Shown: positions 32,274 through 41,883, counted from the first letter of the stretch. The stretch is DNA of 42,144 nt from an uncultured Oscillospiraceae bacterium (GCA_905234425.1 CAJOHR010000009.1:1-42144), one strand, 5' to 3'. Made by a program: numbers and translations. Notes: generated by a model not told the origin, from the sequence alone.

Positions 32274-32761
32274 ACGAAAATCAACCTTTCCTTCTGTTCC
32301 TCCCTGGGCTCAAAGATCACATTCTGCTGCTTGTATTTTTTCAGAATGAAGTGGGTGGAGGTGGAGGTGACGCCCTCGATGGTGGAGAGCTTCCGGGACA
32401 CGAACAGAGCCACCTCCCGGAGGGTCCGGCCGGTGATGATCACGGTCACGTCGTAGCCGCCGGACATGAGGTAGCAGCTCTCCACCTCCTCGTACTGGTA
32501 GATCCGCTCGGCGATCCGGTCAAAGCCCTTGTCCCGCTGAGGGGTGATTTTTACCTCGATGAGGGCCTCCACGGACTGGTTGTCCGTCTTTTCCCAGTTG
32601 ATCAGGGCCTTGTAGCCCAGGATCACGCCCTCGTCCTTCATGCTCTCAATCCGAAGAGCCACATCCTCCTCGGTGCAATCGCACATTGCCGCAAGCTGGG
32701 GGACCGACATGGTGCAGTCCTGCTCCAGCAGCTTCAGCAGTTTATTGGAACGCTGGTCCAT
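32270..32761 (-). CDS. Lrp/AsnC-family transcriptional regulator
   Basis: This 163-residue regulator has an N-terminal helix-turn-helix (about 1-48: SVPQLAAMCDCTEEDVALRIESM region) and a C-terminal RAM ligand domain, with SGGYDVTVIITGRTLREVALFV at about 100-121. Such proteins form dimers or octamers, sense amino acids and often control the neighbouring gene. It overlaps the aminotransferase by four bases, which suggests that gene is its target. The SD is AGGAGG at the usual distance. Confidence 0.92.
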   Translation of the reverse strand: MDQRSNKLLKLLEQDCTMSVPQLAAMCDCTEEDVALRIESMKDEGVILGYKALINWEKTDNQSVEALIEVKITPQRDKGFDRIAERIYQYEEVESCYLMSGGYDVTVIITGRTLREVALFVSRKLSTIEGVTSTSTHFILKKYKQQNVIFEPREEQKERLIFV

Positions 32762-32791
32762 AGCTGACGCCTCCTATGAGTGTTTTCGGAC

Positions 32792-32797
32792 ATTATA
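32792..32797 (-). promoter_or_regulatory. Putative -10 of the lrp promoter
   Basis: TATAAT on the minus strand, 30 bases upstream of the lrp ATG. The -35 region (TTCCAT at 17 bases) is poor, so an activator or autoregulation is possible. Confidence 0.45.
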
Positions 32798-32959
32798 CTC
32801 GACTTCTTCCCGGAATGGAAGTGATTTCTTTTCATCATTCTTTTTTTGTTGTGCATATTTCACTACATTTCAGTTTGATTCATGGTGAAAACGCCGAAAT
32901 CATACGTTTCCGCCGGGATCCTCTCCGCCAAAAAGCGGTTCGTATTTCCCCGGAATCCC

Positions 32960-32987
32960 TTGCTTTTTTTCCCTGGAGGTATATAAT
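32960..32987 (+). promoter_or_regulatory. Putative promoter of the V/A-ATPase operon
   Basis: TATAAT (32982-32987) with TTGCTT (32960-32965) 16 bases upstream. The -35 is weak. It is 57 bases before the first gene. The rest of the divergent region 32762-33044 shows nothing else I can support. Confidence 0.45.
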
Positions 32988-33044
32988 GAGTTTATTATAT
33001 CAGAGCGCTTTTCTGTGTTTTTTGAAAGCGGAGGAGGGATCCCC

Positions 33045-33371
33045 TTGAACCAACCTGATCTGATTGAGAGCATTCTGGCGGCGGAGCGTCAGGCCAGAGC
33101 CATGACAGAGGACGCCAGAGAGCAGCAGGAAAACCTGGACGCCTCCGTGGAGGACGAGATCCGGGCCATGGAGGAGCGGTATCAGCGGGGCGCGGAGGAC
33201 TACCTCAAGCGCCTGGAGAAAACGGAACAGGCAAAGCGGGAGCGTCAGCTCCGGGAGATCGACGCGGGCACCGAGAAAAAGCTCCGGCAGATGGAAAAGA
33301 TCTTCCGGGAGAAGAAGGACGAATGGGCCCGGGAGATTTTTGAACAAATCACGGGAAAGGCGGGCGAGTAA
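33045..33371 (+). CDS. ntpF: V/A-type ATPase subunit G/H (peripheral stalk)
   Basis: This 108-residue, highly charged coiled-coil protein (Glu, Arg, Lys and Gln-rich throughout) partners subunit E in the peripheral stalk that holds the catalytic head still. Sequence identity in this family is low; assignment rests on size, coiled-coil character and first place in the operon. The start is a TTG at 33045, seven bases after AGGAGG. A GTG at 33015 in frame lies upstream of that SD. It abuts the next gene with no gap. Confidence 0.82.
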   Translation: MNQPDLIESILAAERQARAMTEDAREQQENLDASVEDEIRAMEERYQRGAEDYLKRLEKTEQAKRERQLREIDAGTEKKLRQMEKIFREKKDEWAREIFEQITGKAGE

Positions 33372-34406
33372 ATGCCATCCTATTACGCGGTCACCGCCAA
33401 GGTCCGCGCCCTGTACGGACGCCGCATAACCCCGGAGGACTACCGCCTTCTCATGGCGAAGCAGACCGTTCCGGAGGCCGCCGCCTTTCTCCAGAGCCAC
33501 CCCGGCTACCGGAACAGGCTCTCCGGCCTCCAGACCGGGAGCATCCACCGGGAGGCTTTGGAGAACGCCCTTCGGGGGGCCTATATGGACGAATACCGCC
33601 GGATCTTCAGCTTTATGGAGCTGCGCGACAAGGAGCTTCTCATGTTCCCCGTCTACAGGGGGGAGCAGGACGCCATCCTGACCTCCATGCGGACCCTGAC
33701 CTCCACCGTGTCCCTGGAGCCCGCGACCACCTGGGAAGCGGTGCTTCGGAAGTCCAGCCAGCTGGATCTGGGCGCCCTTCAGGAGGCCAAAACCTTCTCC
33801 GACATCGCAAAAGCCGCGGAGAAGACCATCTACGGCTCGGCCCTGCGCAGGATCGCCTCGGGAGACAGCACGAATCCCCCCACCCACGCCTTTGTGGACA
33901 ACATTATGCAGGTGGTCTACTTCGCCCGGCTCTATAAAACCGTCGGGAAGCGCTACAAGGGCGACACGGCGAAGCTCCTCCGCCAGTCCCTGGACGAGGA
34001 AACGGACCTGATGAACCTGGTCCAGTTCCTGCGGCTCAAGCGGTACTTCTCCCAGGAGGACATTCAGCGCTACAGCTTCCCCCTCCCCTGCTCCTCCAAG
34101 CTCACAAAGCCCTATATGCAGGCCCTTATGGGCGCAAAGGACTATGAGGAAGCCCGCGACATGGTGATAAACGGTCCCTACGGGAAGCTGTTCCGGTCCA
34201 TCGATCCCAAGGGCCTGGAGAGCTACCTCTACACCCTGCAGTACAACTTTTCCCGCCGGCAGCTGCGCGCCCCCAAGCCGACGATCTATGTACCCATCGC
34301 CTATCTGACCCTGAAGGAAATCGAGATCCGAAATCTGATCAGCATCATCGAGTGCATCCGCTACAAAATCAGCCCGGACACCATGGTGACGCTGATCGGC
34401 GTTTAG
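33372..34406 (+). CDS. ntpC: V/A-type ATPase subunit C
   Basis: This 344-residue, mostly helical subunit is the socket that joins the central shaft to the membrane rotor. YYAVTAKVRALYGRRITPEDY at the N-terminus, the EYRRIFSFM region and the final IRNLISIIECIRYKISP are typical; the last is the conserved C-terminal helix. It starts directly after the stop of the H/G subunit (TAAATG). It precedes subunit I here, unlike the Enterococcus order. Confidence 0.92.
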   Translation: MPSYYAVTAKVRALYGRRITPEDYRLLMAKQTVPEAAAFLQSHPGYRNRLSGLQTGSIHREALENALRGAYMDEYRRIFSFMELRDKELLMFPVYRGEQDAILTSMRTLTSTVSLEPATTWEAVLRKSSQLDLGALQEAKTFSDIAKAAEKTIYGSALRRIASGDSTNPPTHAFVDNIMQVVYFARLYKTVGKRYKGDTAKLLRQSLDEETDLMNLVQFLRLKRYFSQEDIQRYSFPLPCSSKLTKPYMQALMGAKDYEEARDMVINGPYGKLFRSIDPKGLESYLYTLQYNFSRRQLRAPKPTIYVPIAYLTLKEIEIRNLISIIECIRYKISPDTMVTLIGV

Positions 34407-34423
34407 AGAAATGAGGTGAGAAA

Positions 34424-36337
34424 ATGTCGGTCATCCCCATGAAGATGCTCACGGTCTCGGGACCGGTGAGCGGCATCGACGATGTGATCTGCACCTGTCT
34501 GGTCAATCAGCCCTTCCACCCCGTGGAGGCCGGAAAGGTGGTGGGGAGCAATCATCTGCTTCCCTTTGAATGGAACAACGCCTGGACGGACCCCATGGCC
34601 GCCGCCGAAGGGCTGCTGGATTCCCTGGAAATCCCCCGGTCCCTGGTGTCCTTCCGGAACGCCGGGTTCACCCGGGAGTCCGTGGAGGACTATTTATTGG
34701 AGACCTCCCGGCGGGCCGAGGGCTATGTGACCGCCTGCCAGGCGCTCCGGGACAGGATCGAGCGCAACGTCCAGGACGTGGAGGATTTGGAGAAGTTCTC
34801 CCAGCTCACCGGCAGTCTGGAGGAGCTCTACCACCTGAACTATGTGGGCTTCCGGTTCGGAAAGATGCCCCGGGAGTCCTACGATTCCCTGGCGGTGAAG
34901 GTCTCCCACATGGAGGAGATCATCCTCTATCCCACCAAGGTGGAAAAGGACTTCGCCTATCTGTGCTACGTGACCCCCAAGAGCTGCGCCTCCCGCTCCG
35001 ACAACTTTATGAGCTCCCTGGGCTTTGAGCGCATGCGCCTGACGGCCCGGACCGAGGGCACGGCAGTGGAGACCGTCCGTATGCTGGACGAGGACAACCA
35101 GCGCTGCCGCCGGGAGCTGGAGGACCGGGAAACGGAATACCGGGAATTCGCCGAGCGTGAAAAGGAACGGATCCTCACGGCCTACAGCTATGTCCGGTAT
35201 ATGTACGGCGCCGGAGAGCTCAAGAAATACGCGGTCTACACCGGCGACGGGGCCTTCCTGCTCTGCGGCTGGGTGCCGGAAAAGGAGCTTCCCGATTTCC
35301 AATCGCGGTTCGCCGCCATTCCCGAGGTGAGCTGCACCGACGATTCCCCGGGCAGCGTCCAGGGCGAGAGCCCGCCGGTGCTGCTGAAAAACAACTTCTG
35401 GGGCAGGCTGTTCCAGCCCTTCACAGAGATGTACGGCCTTCCGGCCTACAATGAATTCGACCCCACCTTCCTCATGGCCGTCACCTATTCCATTCTCTTC
35501 GGCATCATGTACGGCGACGTGGGACAGGGTCTGGTGCTCATCGCCCTGGGTATCTTCCTCTATAAGAAGAAGGGTATGTGGCTGGGCGGCATTCTGGGCA
35601 GCGTGGGGGTGTTCTCCACCATCTTCGGCTTCGTCTTCGGCAGCGTCTTCGGCTACGAGCATCTGATCCCGGGCTTCAACGTGCTGGAATCCGGCTCCAA
35701 CGCCACCAGAATCCTGATCGTCTCCGCCGCCATCGGCGCGGTGCTCATTGTGCTCATGATGGGCATCAACATCTATAACGGCGTCCGGCAGAAGGATTTC
35801 AGGAAGATCTTCTTTACGAGCAACTCCGTGGCCGGCATGGTGTTCTATCTGGCCGTGGTCCTGGGGGCCGTGGTCACCCTTATCACCGGGAAAAAGGTCT
35901 TTTCCACGGTCTATATCGCGGTGCTGATCGTCCTGCCTCTGGTGGTCATGTTCTGCCAGGAGCCCCTGGGGAAGCTGGCCGCCCGGAAAAAGGACTGGAA
36001 GCCCGAATCCATCGGCAGCTTCATCGCCGAGAACTTCTTCGAGATGTTCGAGGTGATCCTCTCCTATGTGACCAACACCGTCTCCTTTCTCCGGGTGGGG
36101 GCCTACGCCATCTGCCACGCGGGCATGATGCTGGTGGTCTACACCCTGGCGGGAGATCCGGCCAATCCGGTGGTGCTGGTGCTGGGCAATATCATCGTCA
36201 TGGGCATTGAGGGCCTGCTGGTCTGCATCCAGGTCCTGCGTCTGGAGTTCTATGAGATGTTCGGCCGGTTCTACGCCTCCGGCGGAAAGCAGTTCAAAGC
36301 CTGCACCATCGACTGCACAAAACAAATCAACATGTAA
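34424..36337 (+). CDS. ntpI: V/A-type ATPase subunit I (a-type membrane subunit)
   Basis: This 637-residue stator subunit forms the ion half-channels next to the rotor ring. The N-terminal half (1 to about 330) is soluble with coiled-coil parts. From about 345 the membrane part begins (EFDPTFLMAVTYSILFGIMYGDVGQG, residues about 344-369). FGSVFGYEHLIPGF and TNTVSFLRVGAYAICHAGMML, with the essential Arg in the latter, are hallmarks. It has about seven or eight helices. The SD is GAGGTGAG. Confidence 0.96.
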   Translation: MSVIPMKMLTVSGPVSGIDDVICTCLVNQPFHPVEAGKVVGSNHLLPFEWNNAWTDPMAAAEGLLDSLEIPRSLVSFRNAGFTRESVEDYLLETSRRAEGYVTACQALRDRIERNVQDVEDLEKFSQLTGSLEELYHLNYVGFRFGKMPRESYDSLAVKVSHMEEIILYPTKVEKDFAYLCYVTPKSCASRSDNFMSSLGFERMRLTARTEGTAVETVRMLDEDNQRCRRELEDRETEYREFAEREKERILTAYSYVRYMYGAGELKKYAVYTGDGAFLLCGWVPEKELPDFQSRFAAIPEVSCTDDSPGSVQGESPPVLLKNNFWGRLFQPFTEMYGLPAYNEFDPTFLMAVTYSILFGIMYGDVGQGLVLIALGIFLYKKKGMWLGGILGSVGVFSTIFGFVFGSVFGYEHLIPGFNVLESGSNATRILIVSAAIGAVLIVLMMGINIYNGVRQKDFRKIFFTSNSVAGMVFYLAVVLGAVVTLITGKKVFSTVYIAVLIVLPLVVMFCQEPLGKLAARKKDWKPESIGSFIAENFFEMFEVILSYVTNTVSFLRVGAYAICHAGMMLVVYTLAGDPANPVVLVLGNIIVMGIEGLLVCIQVLRLEFYEMFGRFYASGGKQFKACTIDCTKQINM

Positions 36338-36351
36338 TGGAGGAATCTAAA

Positions 36352-36783
36352 ATGACGATCACGATCTCGATTATGGTTCTGATGGCCGCCGCCATCGTTC
36401 TGCCCCTGCTCTATATCGCCCGCCGGCAGCGCCGGGGCGCTTCCGTCCGGAAGGCTCTTACTGCCCACTTCTACAGCTTCTTCGGGCTCCTGGCCATGGT
36501 CACCATCTTCGGCTTCGCCTCCGCCTCCCCCGCAGCCGCGGCGGACGAGGCGCTGACCCAGACCACCGCCTTCGCCGACGGTCTGAAGTACCTGAGCGCC
36601 GCTCTGGCCGTGGGCCTATCCGGTCTCGGCGGCGGCATCGCCGTGTCCTCCGCAGCGGCCGCTGCCCTGGGGGCCATGAGCGAGAACGACGGCATCTTCG
36701 GCAAGGCCCTGATCTTCGTGGGCCTGGCGGAGGGCGTCGCCCTGTACGGCCTGCTGGTGGCCCTGCTCATGCTGTTTATGTGA
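36352..36783 (+). CDS. ntpK: V/A-type ATPase subunit K (rotor ring proteolipid)
   Basis: This 143-residue proteolipid builds the rotating ring. Helices lie near residues 2-23, 42-60, 79-110 and 116-142. Only the last two form the classical hairpin: GLSGLGGGIAVSSAAAAALGA, then FVGLAEGVALYG with the ion-binding Glu127. The first part is an extra segment ending in ASPAAAAD, which looks like a signal-type region. Polar residues of known sodium sites (Gln in the first hairpin helix, Ser/Thr after the Glu) are not seen, which leans towards protons. The ATG at 36352 follows GGAGG; the in-frame ATG at 36337 overlaps the ntpI stop. Confidence 0.92.
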   Translation: MTITISIMVLMAAAIVLPLLYIARRQRRGASVRKALTAHFYSFFGLLAMVTIFGFASASPAAAADEALTQTTAFADGLKYLSAALAVGLSGLGGGIAVSSAAAAALGAMSENDGIFGKALIFVGLAEGVALYGLLVALLMLFM

Positions 36784-37091
36784 TGCGGTACTTTGTCATT
36801 TCCGACAACTCCGACACCCTCACCGGCCTTCGGCTGGCGGGGATCGAGGGCGCCCGGGCGGAGACCCGGGAGGAGGCCCTTCGGGCCATCGATCAGGCGG
36901 TGGCCGACGAGAGCATCGGGATCCTGCTGATCAACGAGACCCTGGCCGCTCTCTGCCCCGAGCAGATCAGCCAGCTCAAGCAGACGGCCCTGCGGCCTCT
37001 GCTGGTGGAGATCCCGGACCGGCATCACACGGCCCGGGCCCAGGATTCCATCACCCGATACATCCGGGAGGCCATCGGAATCAAGGTCTAG
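36783..37091 (+). CDS. ntpG: V/A-type ATPase subunit F
   Basis: This is a 102-residue central-stalk subunit that binds subunit D. The N-terminus MRYFVISDNSDTLTGLRLAGIEG and IGILLINETLA are family hallmarks (nucleotide-binding-like fold). The start ATG at 36783 shares one base with the ntpK stop (TGATG); a GTG at 36780 is the alternative. A repeat of about 70 bases separates it from subunit E, the only wide gap in the operon. Confidence 0.93.
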   Translation: MRYFVISDNSDTLTGLRLAGIEGARAETREEALRAIDQAVADESIGILLINETLAALCPEQISQLKQTALRPLLVEIPDRHHTARAQDSITRYIREAIGIKV

Positions 37092-37102
37092 TTTTAATGC
37101 TT

Positions 37103-37168
37103 GTCATTCCGAGCCGGTTCGCAATGACATAAAAACCAGTTTTGGCGTCACAACACGCCAGTGGAATG
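37103..37168. repeat. Shortened family B repeat inside the ATPase operon
   Basis: The left part is a 28-base near-palindrome (37103-37130) made of TGTCATTCCGAG and TTCGCAATGACA, the two ends of the 131-bp family B repeat joined without the middle. A second small hairpin, TGGCGT/ACGCCA, follows at 37143-37160. It ends just before GAGGACTGAGA, which serves as ribosome site for ntpE. No gene is present here. Confidence 0.65.
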
Positions 37169-37181
37169 AGGACTGAGAATC

Positions 37182-37787
37182 ATGCCAGATACCAACGATA
37201 AGCTCACACGCTTCCGGCAGATCATTCTGGAGGACGCCAAGCAGGACCGGAAAACCCTGCTCCGTCAGGTGACCGCCGAGCGGAAATCCCGGCTCCAGGC
37301 GGCGGAGGCCAATCTCAAGCGCTCCACCGACGATCATGTCCAGGCCATGTCCAATCGGATCTACGCCGAAACGGGCCGTCAGGTTTCCAGGAAAATGCTC
37401 GCCGACAAGCGGGAGGTGGCCTCCCGCCGGGAGGAGATGGCCAGGGAGCTCTTTGCCCAGGTCCGGGAGATGATCGCCGAATTTACGGAGACGGAGGACT
37501 ATCTCTCCCATCTGAAGGCCCTCTACCGGGAGGCCTTTGAGGCGCTGGGCAATCCCTACGACGGGGTGATCCTGCTCCGGCCCTCGGATATGAAATACGC
37601 CAGGGAGCTGGCCGCTGTGCTGCCGGGCCGCCACGTGACCTTCCAGGAGGGTTCCTTCACCCTGGGCGGGCTCATCGTGGACTGCCATTCCAGGCTCCAG
37701 CGGGCCGACCAGAGTTATGATACGGCGCTGGGCGATCTGGACGGGCATTTCGCGGAAATGTTCGGCCTGAGCCTGGCGGACGACTAG
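37182..37787 (+). CDS. ntpE: V/A-type ATPase subunit E (peripheral stalk)
   Basis: This 201-residue protein has a long charged coiled coil (1 to about 100) and a C-terminal globular part containing GGLIVDCHSRLQRADQSYD, close to the GGvvv...DNSf pattern of E subunits. It pairs with subunit G/H to clamp the head. The SD GAGGACTGAGA lies at the end of the inserted repeat. Nine bases separate it from ntpA. Confidence 0.92.
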   Translation: MPDTNDKLTRFRQIILEDAKQDRKTLLRQVTAERKSRLQAAEANLKRSTDDHVQAMSNRIYAETGRQVSRKMLADKREVASRREEMARELFAQVREMIAEFTETEDYLSHLKALYREAFEALGNPYDGVILLRPSDMKYARELAAVLPGRHVTFQEGSFTLGGLIVDCHSRLQRADQSYDTALGDLDGHFAEMFGLSLADD

Positions 37788-37796
37788 GAGGACGCC

Positions 37797-39560
37797 ATGT
37801 CGAATTACTATATTCAGGGCGTGAACGGCCCTGTGGTCACCGTCAAGGGCGGCAAGGGCCTTGCCATGATGGACATGGTCAGCGTGGGTCCCGAGGGGCT
37901 CATCGGCGAGGTGGTCTCCGTGGAGGGGGACCTGACCACGGTCCAGGTATATGAGGACACCACCGGCCTTATGCCGGGAATGCCCGTGGAGCCCCGGAAC
38001 GCCCCCATGTCCATTGAGCTGGGTCCCGGGCTGCTCAACAACATCTACGACGGCATCTGCCGTCCCCTCCGGGGCATCGCCGAGGAGACGGGGGCCTTTA
38101 TCGGCCGGGGCATCCACATTCCCGCCCTGGACAGCGAGAAAAAGTGGGCCGTCACCGTCACGGTGAAGCCCGGGGACCGTCTGGAGCCGGGATCGGTCTA
38201 CGCCGAGTGCGACGAGACCCCGGTGATCCGGCACCGCTGCATCCTGCCTCCCGATCAGAGGGGCACGGTGGTGTCGGCGGTTCCCGACGGGGATTACACC
38301 GTGGAGGATGTGCTCGTCACGGTGCAGACCGACGGCGGCGCCGCGCTTGATCTGAAGCTCTCCCAGAAGTGGCCTATCCGCACCCCCCGTCCCGTCCGGG
38401 CCAGACGGTCCGTCACCCGGCCCCTGGTCACGGGCCAGCGGATCATCGACGCCCTGTTTCCCCTGGGCAAGGGCGGCTGCGCCGCCATTCCCGGCCCCTT
38501 CGGCGCGGGCAAGACCGTGACCCAGCATCAGCTTGCCAAGTGGTCCGACGCGGACCTGATCGTATACCTGGGCTGCGGCGAGCGGGGCAACGAGATGACG
38601 GAGGTGCTTGATGAGTTCTCCGAGCTCATCGACCCCCACACGAGCCAGCCCCTGATGTACCGGACGGTGCTCCTGGCCAACACCTCCAACATGCCCGTGG
38701 CCGCCCGGGAGGCGTCCATCTATACGGGCATGACCATTGCCGAATACTACCGGGATATGGGCTACCACGTGGCCATGATGGCCGATTCCACCTCCCGGTG
38801 GGCCGAGGCTCTGCGGGAGATCTCCGGACGGCTGGAGGAGATGCCCGCCGAGGAGGGCTTCCCGGCCTATCTTCCCTCCCGGCTGGCCGAGTTCTACGAG
38901 CGGGCCGGATATATGGAGACCCTGTCCGGGGCCGAGGGCAGCATCACCGTCATCGGGGCCGTCTCGCCCCAGGGCGGCGACTTCTCCGAGCCTGTAACCC
39001 AGAACACCAAGCGGTTCATCCGCACATTCTGGGCCCTGGACCGGTCCCTGGCCTACGCCCGGCACTTCCCGGCCATCAACTGGAACCAGAGCTATTCCGA
39101 ATACCTGACGGACCTGACCCCCTGGTACGAGGAGCATCTCGGCAGCGGCTTTATGGTCCTGCGGACAAGGCTCCAGGCCACCATGAAGGAGGAGACCAGC
39201 CTCAACGAGATCGTCAAGCTCATCGGCTCCGACATTCTCCCCGAGGACCAGAAGCTGACCATGGAGATCGCCCGGGTGATCCGCCTGGGCTTCCTCCAGC
39301 AGAACTCCTTCCACGCCATCGACACCTACGTGCCCATGGAGAAGATGCTGAAGATGATGGAGGTCATCTTCCGGCTCTACGACGGGGCCCGGGACCTGAT
39401 CGCAAAATCCGTGCCCCTGTCCCAGCTCAAGGCCACGGGCATTTTTGAAAAGCTGATCCGGATCAAATACGAGATCCCCAACGACGACCTGAGCGCCTTC
39501 GCGGACTATGAAAAGGCCGTGGATGAGGCCATCGCCCAGGTGGCGGCGGACAACCGGTAG
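37797..39560 (+). CDS. ntpA: V/A-type ATPase catalytic subunit A
   Basis: This 587-residue subunit carries the ATP hydrolysis or synthesis sites. The P-loop [13 protein letters not shown] is near residues 233-245. [32 protein letters not shown] and [19 protein letters not shown] are catalytic-subunit hallmarks. The N-terminal barrel and the non-homologous insert (about 115-190) give the A-type length. It is preceded by AGGAGG. Whether the machine pumps or makes ATP cannot be read from sequence. Confidence 0.98.
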   Translation: MSNYYIQGVNGPVVTVKGGKGLAMMDMVSVGPEGLIGEVVSVEGDLTTVQVYEDTTGLMPGMPVEPRNAPMSIELGPGLLNNIYDGICRPLRGIAEETGAFIGRGIHIPALDSEKKWAVTVTVKPGDRLEPGSVYAECDETPVIRHRCILPPDQRGTVVSAVPDGDYTVEDVLVTVQTDGGAALDLKLSQKWPIRTPRPVRARRSVTRPLVTGQRIIDALFPLGKGGCAAIPGPFGAGKTVTQHQLAKWSDADLIVYLGCGERGNEMTEVLDEFSELIDPHTSQPLMYRTVLLANTSNMPVAAREASIYTGMTIAEYYRDMGYHVAMMADSTSRWAEALREISGRLEEMPAEEGFPAYLPSRLAEFYERAGYMETLSGAEGSITVIGAVSPQGGDFSEPVTQNTKRFIRTFWALDRSLAYARHFPAINWNQSYSEYLTDLTPWYEEHLGSGFMVLRTRLQATMKEETSLNEIVKLIGSDILPEDQKLTMEIARVIRLGFLQQNSFHAIDTYVPMEKMLKMMEVIFRLYDGARDLIAKSVPLSQLKATGIFEKLIRIKYEIPNDDLSAFADYEKAVDEAIAQVAADNR

Positions 39561-39574
39561 AGGAGGCGGGACCC

Positions 39575-40957
39575 ATGAAGCTTGAATATATCGGCCTTTC
39601 CGAGATGGCGGGCTCCCTGATCTTTCTGGACGGCGTCAGCGGCATCGGCTACGACGAGGTGGCGGAGATCTCCCTTTCCGACGGCTCCAAGCGCTACGGC
39701 CGGGTGATCGAGCTGGACGGCAGCCGGGCGGTGCTCCAGGTCTTCGAGGGCACCCGGGGCATTTCCCTGGAAAACGCCCGGACCAATTTCACGGGCCATC
39801 CCATGGAGCTCTCCCTCTCCGGGGAGATGCTGGGCCGGATCTTCGACGGAGCCGGACGGCCCATCGACGGCTTGGGGGAGGTCTATCCCGAGGAGCGGCG
39901 GAACATCAACGGCTCGGCCATGAACCCCGTCTCCCGGCTCTATCCCAGGAGCTGCATCTACACGGGCATCTCCTCCATCGACGGCATGTCCACCCTGATC
40001 CGGGGCCAGAAGCTCCCCATCTTCTCCGGGGCGGGCATGCGCCACAACGACGTGGCGGCCCAGATCGTCCGGCAGGCCAAGGTGGCCGCCGACGACGGGG
40101 AATTCGCCATCGTCTTTGCCGCCATGGGCGTGAAGAACGACGTGGCGGACTTCTTCAAAAAGGACTTCGAAGAGGCGGGCGCCCTCCAGCGGGTGGTCAT
40201 GTTCGTCAATCTGGCGTCGGACCCCATCATCGAACGGATGCTGACGCCGCGGTGCGCCCTGACGGCGGCGGAGTTCCTGGCCTTCCAGCGGGGCTACCAT
40301 GTGCTGGTCATTATGACCGACATGACCTCCTACTGCGAGGCCGTCCGGGAGTTCTCCTCCTCCAAGGGCGAGATCCCCTCCCGGAAGGGCTTCCCGTCCT
40401 ACCTCTATTCCGACCTGGCCTCCCTCTACGAGCGGGCCGGAATCCTCAAGGACCGGGCCGGGTCCGTGACCCAGGTGCCCATCCTCACCATGCCCAACGA
40501 CGACATCACCCATCCCATCCCCGACCTGACGGGCTATATCACTGAGGGGCAGATCGTCCTGGACCGGGAGCTGGAGCAGAAGGGCGTCTATCCGCCCATC
40601 TCCGTGCTGCCCTCCCTGTCCCGGCTCATGAAGGACGGCATCGGCGAGGGCTACACGAGAAAAGATCACTCCGACGTGTCCAACCAGCTCTTCGCCTCCT
40701 ATTCCAAGGTCCAGGACGCCCGGTCCCTGGCCTCGGTCATCGGCGAGGACGAGCTCAGCGACACGGATAAGCTGTATCTGAAATTCGGAACCGCCTTTGA
40801 GGAGCGCTTCCTGACCCAGGGCATCCACGAGGAGCGCACCATCGACGAGACCCTGGATCTGGGCTGGCGGCTCCTGTCCATCCTTCCCCGGACGGAGCTG
40901 GACCGGATCAGCGGCGAGGACATTGCCGCCCACTACGTGGAGGACGTTTCTTTCTAA
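39575..40957 (+). CDS. ntpB: V/A-type ATPase regulatory subunit B
   Basis: This is the 460-residue non-catalytic partner of subunit A in the A3B3 head. The P-loop position reads [17 protein letters not shown], the degenerate loop expected in B subunits. [39 protein letters not shown] and [19 protein letters not shown] are family hallmarks. The SD is GAGGAGG, 15 bases after ntpA. Confidence 0.98.
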   Translation: MKLEYIGLSEMAGSLIFLDGVSGIGYDEVAEISLSDGSKRYGRVIELDGSRAVLQVFEGTRGISLENARTNFTGHPMELSLSGEMLGRIFDGAGRPIDGLGEVYPEERRNINGSAMNPVSRLYPRSCIYTGISSIDGMSTLIRGQKLPIFSGAGMRHNDVAAQIVRQAKVAADDGEFAIVFAAMGVKNDVADFFKKDFEEAGALQRVVMFVNLASDPIIERMLTPRCALTAAEFLAFQRGYHVLVIMTDMTSYCEAVREFSSSKGEIPSRKGFPSYLYSDLASLYERAGILKDRAGSVTQVPILTMPNDDITHPIPDLTGYITEGQIVLDRELEQKGVYPPISVLPSLSRLMKDGIGEGYTRKDHSDVSNQLFASYSKVQDARSLASVIGEDELSDTDKLYLKFGTAFEERFLTQGIHEERTIDETLDLGWRLLSILPRTELDRISGEDIAAHYVEDVSF

Positions 40958-40974
40958 GATAAGGAGGCCCGTTC

Positions 40975-41583
40975 ATGGCTGTTCTTCCCACAAAGGGCAA
41001 TCTGATTGCCACCAAGCACTCCCTGGAGCTGGCCTCCACGGGCTACGAGCTCATGGACCGGAAGCGGAATCTGCTGACAAGGGAGATGATGGGCCTGATC
41101 TCCAGGGCCCAGGCGCTCCAGTCCCAGATCGACAGCACCTTTACAAACGCCTATGAGGCGCTCATGCTGGCCAACGTGACCATGGGAAAGACCATCCACA
41201 TTGCCGAGTCCGTCCCTGTGGATCAGTCCGTGGAGCTCCGGTATCGGTCCGTCATGGGCGTGGAGATCCCCACGGTTTTGGGGGACGACGCCTCCAGGTC
41301 CCTGCAATACGGCCTCTCCGTCACCAATTCGGCATTGGACGACGCGCTGGTGAAATTCAATCTGGTGAAGGAGCTGGTCCGCGAGCTGGCGGAGCTGGAA
41401 AACACCATCTACCGTCTGGCCTATTCCATCAAAAAAACACAGAAGCGGGCAAACGCCTTGCAGAACATCGTGATCCCGGGCTATGAGGCCACCATCGCCG
41501 CCATCACCGACGCTCTGGAGGAGAAGGAACGGGAGGAATTCTCCCGGCTGAAGGTCATAAAAGCGCAAAAAAATCGTGAATAA
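40975..41583 (+). CDS. ntpD: V/A-type ATPase subunit D (central shaft)
   Basis: This 202-residue protein is two long helices forming the rotating axle in the A3B3 head. The N-terminal VLPTKGNLIATKHSLELA and the C-terminal KKTQKRANALQNIVIPGYEA are characteristic. It is preceded by AAGGAGG and ends the ATPase operon at the hairpin starting at 41589. Confidence 0.97.
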   Translation: MAVLPTKGNLIATKHSLELASTGYELMDRKRNLLTREMMGLISRAQALQSQIDSTFTNAYEALMLANVTMGKTIHIAESVPVDQSVELRYRSVMGVEIPTVLGDDASRSLQYGLSVTNSALDDALVKFNLVKELVRELAELENTIYRLAYSIKKTQKRANALQNIVIPGYEATIAAITDALEEKEREEFSRLKVIKAQKNRE

Positions 41584-41588
41584 GATGG

Positions 41589-41631
41589 AATGGTTCCGCG
41601 CACAATATGCAGCGGAACCATTACTTTTATT
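41589..41631 (+). terminator. Hairpin after the ATPase operon, before the DUF378 gene
   Basis: An 11-bp perfect stem AATGGTTCCGC/GCGGAACCATT with a 12-base loop is followed by ACTTTTATT. It probably ends or reduces ATPase transcription. The DUF378 SD follows within 10 bases, so some readthrough probably expresses that gene. Confidence 0.65.
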
Positions 41632-41644
41632 GGAGGGATCCGAA

Positions 41645-41875
41645 ATGGACAAAACCGCTTTGACGCTGACCATCATCGGCGCGCTGAACTGGGCCCTGGT
41701 GGGCATCTTCCAGTTCGATCTGGTGGCATGGATCTTCGGCGGACAGACCGCCATCTGGAGCAGGATCATCTACACCCTGGTGGGTCTGGCAGGCGTATGG
41801 TGCATCTCCCTGCTGTTCCGGGACTGGAACCGGGATGCGATCCGGGAGCAGCCCACCACCCGTCAGCCGGGATGA
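41645..41875 (+). CDS. DUF378 family small membrane protein
   Basis: This 76-residue protein has two transmembrane segments, near residues 5-27 and 37-60. The family pattern is clear: TIIGALNWALVGIFQFDLVAWIFGG, then RIIYTLVGLAGVWCISLL. The function is unknown. The ATG at 41645 follows GGAGGG by seven bases; a longer frame from 41576 would start inside ntpD and run through the hairpin. No separate promoter was seen. Confidence 0.9.
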   Translation: MDKTALTLTIIGALNWALVGIFQFDLVAWIFGGQTAIWSRIIYTLVGLAGVWCISLLFRDWNRDAIREQPTTRQPG

Positions 41876-41883
41876 ACCAGCGC

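Noticed and set aside
37104..39314. 736-codon minus-strand frame opposite ntpE and ntpA
   Set aside because: It mirrors the ATPase genes, its composition is His/Gly/Leu-rich without motifs, and there is no ribosome site or promoter. It is a shadow.
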